Shown: positions 59,691 to 64,000 of the stretch, piece after piece
How positions within the stretch are numbered: position 1 is the stretch's first letter
How the letters are laid out: each line of letters starts with the position of its first letter
Origin: Hippopus hippopus
Lineage: Eukaryota > Mollusca > Bivalvia > Cardiida > Cardiidae
Direction of reading: 5' to 3'
DNA length: 64,000 nucleotides
Assembly: GCA_946811185.2 (NCBI GenBank)
Contig: OX328101.1
Location: forward strand, 15,360,122 to 15,424,121
Notes under the pieces: generated by a model
The model's input: the letters and a program-made list of their open reading frames with translations, nothing else
Told to the model about the DNA's origin: nothing
Databases searched by the model: none
Made by a program: the position numbers and the translations under genes

Positions 59691-59700
59691 TTACTTTCAG

Positions 59701-59831
59701 CCCTGACGGTCCGTTTTATCACGAAAAGGTTTATAGGAGAATATGATCAAAGTGCAGAGAACAAGTATAAATATTCCACAATTGTCGACGGTGAACAGAT
59801 GGCGTTTGAACTGCTGGATACGAGGAGTATG
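59701..59831 (+). CDS. Ras-like GTPase, exon 2 (switch I and degenerate G3)
   Basis: Residues 48-91 of the GTPase. The acceptor is ttactttcag at 59700 and the donor gtaggt at 59832. The sequence ALTVRFITKRFIGEYD is close to RERG and RASL11/12. Switch I reads YDQS where Ras has YDPT, so the Mg-coordinating Thr position is Ser. The G3 box, DTAGQ in Ras, reads DTRSM across the exon end, so Gly60 and the catalytic Gln61 are absent. Loss of Gln61 is usual in the RASL group (RASL12 also lacks a normal DTAGQ), and suggests low GTPase activity or regulation by another route (inference). A SINE tail ends about 12 bases before the acceptor. Confidence 0.88.
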
Positions 59832-59891
59832 GTAGGTTCCCAGCCTGTGTAACCCATGCACCGTATTCACGAACTATCCCAAATTCAATTG

Positions 59892-60135
59892 AGCCATGCT
59901 CTGTGAAAATAAGGCAAAAGGATTAATGCATCTGCAAAACGTTTCGACCCAGGTCAGACTGCGCGGACTGGGCAGGCTGACCTCGGTCGATACTTTTTGC
60001 TTTTGGTAAATTTTCCGCATGTCAAAGGACCATTGTGCATCAAGGTTCAGTCGGTTATTAAATAAAATTGATTTTATAGATCCATAACTGTGATGACTTG
60101 CTTTGTATAATGCATCACGGAGATGTATAAATCCT
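59892..60135 (+). mobile_element. MITE-C copy in intron 2
   Basis: Well preserved: gagccatgctctgtgaaaat, gcatctgcaaaacgtttcga, hairpin aggtcagactgcgcggac / caggctgacct, right part gatccataactgtgatgact. Confidence 0.75.
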
Positions 60136-60136
60136 C

Positions 60137-60232
60137 CTAGTTACCAGCATTTTCTACTTCTTTTCACAATGTTTTCAAATGCATTCTTTCTCAAGGTCAT
60201 TAAAGCCCGGGACTGTTTAGCAACGGGTAAAA
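60137..60232 (+). mobile_element. MITE-A half copy
   Basis: From the hairpin centre (agttaccagcattttctact) to tagcaacgggTAAA. Confidence 0.6.
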
Positions 60233-60394
60233 AGCAGATATTGAGTTAGAACTCACTGTTCCTTACCTCTAGTGCTGCATATCACAAATGTGCTTTCATC
60301 TGTTGAAACTTCACTGCATTAAGCCTGCCAATAAAAAGAATTTGATAATCGAAAAGAAGTGCTTGCTTTCTCTTTTTTCCCTATAGCGCCTCAA

Positions 60395-60485
60395 AACAAG
60401 AGAAACGTGTAGATTCAAGATCAGATTGCATGCTCTGTGTAGTCTGTACTTTATTAATACTGTAAGCAAACGCACCTTGAGTCGT
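60395..60485. mobile_element. MITE-B copy, diverged
   Basis: Hairpin remnant gattcaagatcagattgca / gtagtctgtactttattaat. Confidence 0.5.
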
Positions 60486-60793
60486 ATGACTTCAAAATTC
60501 AAATCCAGTTCTAAAATGTAAAACTAGCCATCTGACCGGCAAAAAGGAAACATCTCAGCAAACCTGTTTGCTCTTCTTGGAAATGATAATTGGGATACCT
60601 TTAGTATAGAAAGAAAATGCAAGTCTTGATATTTCCAATAAGATAATCCTGGGTCAATTATTCCTCTCTGGTATCTAAATTTCGTACGCCTGACAAACTT
60701 TGGCCTTATTGACTACCTTCAGACCTGTACATTCGTTGAGTTCTCTATTCGCGAGCAGAATATTTCGTTGACATTAAATTCTTTTTGTTTTAG

Positions 60794-61001
60794 AACGAGG
60801 ACTGTGGTGCACGTGAAGATGTCTTGAAATGGGCGGACGGGTATGTGCTCGTTTATTCCGTCGTCAGCAAAAAGTCGTTCGACTTGCTGGCGGAGATACA
60901 GAGACGGGTCGAGGAATTTAGAAAAGGAGCCAGTGTTCCGATTGTTGTACTTGGCAACAAAGCTGATCTTGCTCATATGCGACAAGTAACTCAAGACGAA
61001 G
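60794..61001 (+). CDS. Ras-like GTPase, exon 3 (G4 NKAD)
   Basis: Residues 92-160. Acceptor gttttag at 60793; donor gttcgt at 61002 (phase 1). It encodes WADGYVLVYSVVSKKSF (beta-4 and the following helix) and VVLGNKADLAHMRQV, where N146, K147 and D149 form the G4 guanine-specificity motif. The phase and position fit the family exon structure. The expected last exon, with the G5 Ser-Ala motif and the basic C-terminal tail without CAAX box, is not found between here and 64000, so the gene is partial in this window. In its place the intron holds the histone-like gene pair. The frame has no internal stop, so the gene looks intact as far as visible. Confidence 0.88.
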
Positions 61002-61083
61002 GTTCGTTTATTTGTTCTGCGTTTTTTTGTTTAGGGGTTAACCCTATTTTCATGAAAAATGGGTATAACACAGCGACAGTAGT

Positions 61084-61138
61084 AAAGGGTAGTCACTTGG
61101 GGCACAAATAGGCCATGTGCCCCATGTGACTACCTTTT
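61084..61138. repeat. Inverted repeat 1, 22-base arms
   Basis: Arms aaagggtagtcacttggggc(ac) at 61084-61105 and its near-complement at 61117-61138, with 11 bases between. Confidence 0.85.
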
Positions 61139-61140
61139 AG

Positions 61141-61196
61141 TGCCCCATTCTGCTACCCTGACAGTAAATGGGGCGCCGGGGTAGCAGAATGGGGCA
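61141..61196. repeat. Inverted repeat 2, 18-base arms
   Basis: Arms tgccccattctgctaccc and its complement at 61178-61196 surround acagtaaatggggcgcc. It follows inverted repeat 1 directly; both carry gccccat. The phrase taccctgag recurs four more times up to 61540. Confidence 0.85.
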
Positions 61197-61239
61197 AACC
61201 GGAAGTCGATTTTTGTAAAACCGGAAGTGAATTTTAGTA

Positions 61240-61460
61240 AATGGAGTTATCTCCCCTGATTCTATCCTGAAAGGGGGAAAATGGGCGTGGCTTAGGAAAG
61301 TCACGTGACGTTACCATGACAACACGTGACGTCACTTCCGGTTGACGTGGACTTCCGGTATCTATTCTCCTTACCCTGAGAGGGGAAAGATGGGTATGGC
61401 TTAGGAAAGTCATGTGACGTCATGGTTACAGGGCAAAGACCATTTCCGGTTGATCTTAGA
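61240..61460. promoter_or_regulatory. Duplicated CRE/ETS/E-box-rich block
   Basis: Two related blocks (about 61262-61345 and 61382-61450) share ggcttaggaaagtca(c/t)gtgacgt. CRE sites tgacgtca, E-boxes cacgtg and ETS-type acttccgg/ccggaagt sites (61199, 61222, 61334, 61350, 61442) are concentrated here. Known as vertebrate and invertebrate promoter motifs; function here is inference. Confidence 0.45.
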
Positions 61461-61579
61461 CTGCACATGTTGCAGAGATTGGACAGTCCTATCTGACTTA
61501 CCCTGAGTGCCCCATTTTGCTTACCCTGAGTGGGGTTGTACTGACTGAAAGTCTTGAAAATTGACAATTTGAAAGATCA

Positions 61580-61589
61580 CTCTTTCCTG
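61580..61589 (-). promoter_or_regulatory. Histone downstream element-like sequence (gene A)
   Basis: Minus strand caggaaagag, 10-19 bases after the stem-loop, at the place where U7 snRNP binds histone pre-mRNA (consensus near caagaaaga). Confidence 0.65.
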
Positions 61590-61598
61590 TGGAATGGT

Positions 61599-61614
61599 AG
61601 CCCTGAAAAGGGCT
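61599..61614 (-). terminator. Histone-mRNA-type 3' stem-loop (gene A)
   Basis: On the minus strand agccct-tttc-agggct, a 6-bp stem with a 4-base loop, preceded by acaaac and followed by ACCA. These are the size, loop type and flanks of the replication-dependent histone stem-loop bound by SLBP. Confidence 0.85.
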
Positions 61615-61634
61615 GTTTGTGGAGATTGTGTTTT

Positions 61635-62063
61635 TTAGGCACAAACTCCAACTTTTCTGCAGGCTGGACAGCTGCTTGCTGTCCGCCTCTTTAGTCTCCT
61701 CAATTCCGTCTCGTTCAGGTTAAAGTGTAGAGAAAATGGTGGTTCGTCATCGTCATCCCAACATTCCGTTACTTGAATGACGACCTTCTTCTCGTTGACT
61801 GGTGGCAGTGGTGTCGGCTTCAGGCCTACCCCACCATCAAGAAAGAGCAATCTTTCTTCAAAGAGTGGGCATCTATTTTCGTCTTTTTTCCACTCTGTTG
61901 GTGTGATGACGAGCCCCACCTTGTAGTTTACTAGTGGGTGTAGTGGTGGTCTTTCTTCCTCAGCCATCAACTGATTGAGCTGGTTGTTAACCCTCTCTAA
62001 TTTTAATGAGAGGGTGGATACCGCTCTCATTAAGTTTTGAACTGACTTCCGAAGATCTTCCAT
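61635..62063 (-). CDS. Unknown 142-residue coiled-coil protein with histone-type mRNA 3' end
   Basis: I do not recognise this protein. The ATG at 62063 lies about 30-40 bases downstream of a TATAAAA. Residues 1-35 form a coiled coil (LRKSVQNLMRAVSTLSLKLE with Leu/Val heptads). The middle is Pro-rich and acidic with a DDDDEPP stretch, and the end is RLKRRTASSCPACRKVGVCA, basic with a CxxC plus a further Cys. No signal peptide or membrane segment is seen. The TAA at 61635 is followed after 20 bases by a histone-mRNA stem-loop and then a purine-rich element, so the transcript is probably not polyadenylated and made in S phase (inference). A second, different gene with the same promoter and 3' end lies 0.7 kb upstream. 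It could be a gene of an unknown mobile or viral-like element. Confidence 0.7.
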   Translation of the reverse strand: MEDLRKSVQNLMRAVSTLSLKLERVNNQLNQLMAEEERPPLHPLVNYKVGLVITPTEWKKDENRCPLFEERLLFLDGGVGLKPTPLPPVNEKKVVIQVTECWDDDDEPPFSLHFNLNETELRRLKRRTASSCPACRKVGVCA

Positions 62064-62083
62064 CGTTCAATTGAATAGTGAAA

Positions 62084-62546
62084 AAATCGTCGGCTTTTAT
62101 AAGCTGGTGGGAGGATTGAACTACTTTGGTTCAGAATTAACGGTGACCAATCAAAATGTGTAATAATATAACGAACGAATCGATTGGACACCGTTAATTC
62201 TATATCAAAGTAGGTCAATCCTCTCGTCAGAACTAGGATTGACCTACTTTGCCTCAGAATTAAGAGCGCGTTCCCGGGCGAAAGCACCCTCGATGAAGAG
62301 GGGACTTAAATGCTATATGTTATTAAGTGTAACTCTTTAGAGGTAGAAATGCCAAAATTTGAAAAGAATAATCTTTTAGAATTAACGTTTTTTGACCAAT
62401 CAAAAGCTTCGTTGGTTTAATGTTGACCAATCAGAAGCTTCGTTATATTTCTTTGTGTGCGTAAAAACTAGAAGGAGAAGATTCGTGTTATGCACAGGAG
62501 TTTGGACTTAGTCTTTTTTTTTTGATATGGAATACAGTGTGAATTT
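62084..62546 (-). promoter_or_regulatory. Duplicated promoter region, copy A
   Basis: Matches 63516-63979 over about 463 bases. From the gene outward: TATAAAA (62095-62102); a palindrome built of aggattga(a)ctactttg and agaattaacggtg arms around CCAAT/ATTGG; a perfect 16-base inverted repeat (62207-62222, 62235-62250) with the half-site AGGTCA; then two gaccaatca(g/a)aagcttcg CCAAT repeats near 62393-62445. The 5' UTR of gene A would be under 10-15 bases. Confidence 0.75.
62095..62102 (-). promoter_or_regulatory. TATA box, gene A
   Basis: Minus strand ttataaaagccgacga. Confidence 0.75.
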
Positions 62547-62716
62547 AATGTCCAACTGTCTCAGGACAAGAGGGTTGGGAATAGACTTTTTTTGTCTGGT
62601 TAGAGTAAAAAATTTGCAGTGGGACTGTGGACTTAGGCTTTTTTGAGTATAACTCTTAGAGTATAACTCATTGACTGAAAGTCTTTTGACTGAAAATTGA
62701 CAATTTTAAAAGAAAG

Positions 62717-62725
62717 ATCTTTTCG
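62717..62725 (-). promoter_or_regulatory. Histone downstream element-like sequence (gene B)
   Basis: Minus strand cgaaaagat, 13-21 bases after the stem-loop. Confidence 0.6.
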
Positions 62726-62737
62726 TGGTGTTGGGTT

Positions 62738-62753
62738 AGCCCTGAAAAGGGCT
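62738..62753 (-). terminator. Histone-mRNA-type 3' stem-loop (gene B)
   Basis: Identical 16-base stem-loop to gene A (agccct-tttc-agggct), here followed by aaccca. Confidence 0.85.
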
Positions 62754-62786
62754 GTTTTCTGTGTTGGAATGTTTTTTTCGCCTTTA

Positions 62787-63461
62787 CTAACAGCTTTTCT
62801 TTGGTTTTTTCGGGATCTTGAAATCATCGAAGTCATCAATCTTTTTTCCGTATTTGCCCTGTCCTGTCATTGTCGTGATTGCCCAGTTGTTGAGAACTCC
62901 TTGCTTTTTGTGAAGTTCCCCATTGCTTTCCTCTGATTTTCTTTTTGTTGCTCTTCGCTGTTTTTACTTTGGCTGTTGTTTTTCTTTCTTTACAACCGTT
63001 ACGATTGACTCTACTAGTTTATGAAGACTGGTTTTATCAAAGTCAAACTCCATCGGGATTTTCACCGGAATCTGCACAGGAACAGGTGAAAAACGAATAC
63101 TCTGTTGACATAATGTCTCAATGTTTCTGCTCAGCTGTTCAGTGTTTGTGTTTAAAGTCTTTATCTCCTCCAAATGCTTGTTGAAAGTCTTCAGTTCTTC
63201 TAAAAGCTGAGTCAATACAGAATCTTGTTTTGAATTCAGCTGTCTTACTTCTTCAAAAATGTCGTCCAATATGGTCTTTGGGTTGATGAGTGTTGTATTT
63301 ATCGCAGTCGTTGGGTTGACGAGTGTTGAATTCATCGCTGTCGATGGGTTGATGAGTGTTGAATTCATTGCTGATGATAAAATATCTCCAGTGTTTTCTT
63401 TTGGTAGGAATTCGTCTATGTCGAAACCGTCCAAGTCGAATCCATTTAAGTTGAAATCCAT
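62787..63461 (-). pseudogene. Unknown acidic/coiled-coil protein (gene B), in-frame stop before a basic tail
   Basis: I do not recognise it. From ATG at 63461: an acidic repeat (NGFDLDGFDIDEFLP), then three 11-residue repeats of the form AMNSTLINPST, then a coiled coil (LDDIFEEVRQLNSKQDSVLT, LEELKTFNKHLEEIKTLNTN), then PVQIPVKIPMEFDFDK and VVKKEKQQPK. A TAA at 62964-62966 ends the 165-residue frame, but the same frame stays open for 58 more codons, Lys/Arg-rich (KQRRATKRKSEE; IPKKPKKSC), to TAG at 62787. The histone-type stem-loop lies 33 bases after that TAG, not after the TAA, which suggests the original protein was 224 residues with a nuclear-localisation-like tail. Same promoter type as gene A. 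Confidence 0.65.
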
Positions 63462-63515
63462 TTTTTCCGTTAGCGTTTTGTTCGAGAGCTGAGAGTCGAA
63501 TAATTTATTATTTAG

Positions 63516-63979
63516 AAAAATATCGTCGGCTTTTATAAGCTGGTGGGAGGATTGACCTACTTTGGTTCAGAATTAACGTTGACCAATCAAAATGTGTAAT
63601 GATATAACGAACGAATCGATTGGACAACATTAATTCTATGTCAAAGTAGGTCAATCCTTTCGTCAGAACTAGGATTGACCTACTTCGATTCAGAACTAAG
63701 AGCGCGTTCCCGGGCGAAAGCACCCTCGATGAAGCGGGGTTTAAACGCTATGTGTTATTAAGTGTAACTCATAGAGGTAGAAATGCTAAAAATTTGAAAA
63801 GAATAATCTTTCAGAATTAACGTTTTTTGACCAATCAGAAGCTTCGTTGGTTTAATATTGCCCAATCAGAAGCTTCGTTATATTTCTTTCTTTGTGTGAG
63901 TAAAAACTAGAAGGAAAAGATTCGTGTTATGCACAGAAATTTGGACTTAGTCTTTTTTTGATATGGAATACAGTGTGAT
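63516..63979 (-). promoter_or_regulatory. Duplicated promoter region, copy B
   Basis: Same order of elements as copy A with scattered substitutions; TATAAAA at 63531-63538, about 70 bases before the gene B ATG. Confidence 0.75.
63531..63538 (-). promoter_or_regulatory. TATA box, gene B
   Basis: Minus strand ttataaaagccgacga, identical to gene A. Confidence 0.75.
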
Positions 63980-64000
63980 TTTGAAAGAGAAAACTAGGTC

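Larger units (their letters stand above)
3058..59700 (+). other. Intron 1 of the Ras-like gene (56.6 kb)
   Basis: Bounded by the phase-1 donor at 3058 and the acceptor at 59700; the two flanking exons join without loss of family-conserved residues, so no extra coding exon is needed between them. The intron is filled with the repeats listed here. No other host gene was recognised inside it. Confidence 0.8.
61002..64000 (+). other. Intron 3 of the Ras-like gene (start)
   Basis: Begins at the exon 3 donor. It contains the tandem hairpins, the CRE/ETS-rich stretch and the two minus-strand histone-type genes. No acceptor followed by a RASL-like last exon was seen before the window ends. Confidence 0.55.

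Noticed and set aside
62030..62287. Minus-strand ORFs in the promoter repeats (also 63508-63723)
   Set aside because: They are the same reading of the duplicated promoter region, run through TATA and CCAAT elements, and differ from the genes that follow them.

Overview
The window looks like a piece of a molluscan nuclear genome, most likely a bivalve (an inference from repeat style, not a match). It is AT-rich, has GT-AG introns, and is dominated by transposons: hairpin MITEs, tRNA-derived SINEs, two non-LTR retrotransposons, Harbinger and mariner relics, and microsatellites. No bacterial operon structure, rRNA or CRISPR array is visible.

Only one ordinary host gene is recognisable, a RERG/RASL11/RASL12-type Ras-like GTPase on the + strand. 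Exon 1 (2916-3057) carries the P-loop, exon 2 (59701-59831) switch I and a very unusual G3 box, and exon 3 (60794-61001) the NKAD box. The last exon(s) lie beyond 64000. Almost the whole window is therefore its 56.6-kb first intron.

Layout of the intron: 3.26-5.15 kb, a 39-bp minisatellite with higher-order structure; 5-12.4 kb, MITEs, SINEs and a near-perfect foldback; 13.0-19.7 kb, a Harbinger relic (MADF-domain gene on +, DDE transposase exons on -); 20.34-21.58 kb, a mariner with TIRs and TA target duplication but a deleted catalytic block; 22-34 kb, dense MITEs and SINEs; 34.5-38.3 kb, a 5'-truncated non-LTR element on +; 38.97-41.27 kb, a large inverted repeat; 47.39-54.05 kb, a complete but frameshifted non-LTR element on - between 163-bp direct repeats, its endonuclease interrupted by a Helentron/HINE-like element that has a second copy at 31.7 kb; 54.45-55.07 kb, three foldback elements in a row; 55-59.7 kb, SINE heads, a complete SINE and a SINE tail that abuts the exon 2 acceptor.

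Downstream of exon 3 (61.1-64.0 kb) lies the most unusual part. Two unrelated small genes on the - strand each have a duplicated ~463-bp promoter (palindromic CCAAT and AGGTCA-type sites, TATAAAA) and end 20-35 bases after the stop in a histone-mRNA-type stem-loop followed by a purine-rich downstream element. Their products (142 and 165/224 residues) are acidic or coiled-coil proteins that are not histones and that I do not recognise. The array runs off the end of the window and could be an unknown mobile or viral-like element or a cell-cycle-regulated gene family.

The two commonest MITE families (about 30 and 18 copies) end in TTAA plus CCCTT(T), which points to piggyBac-type mobilisation; some neighbouring copies share a single TTAA. 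Reading-frame breaks in the transposons are often single bases in A-runs, so some could be assembly errors.
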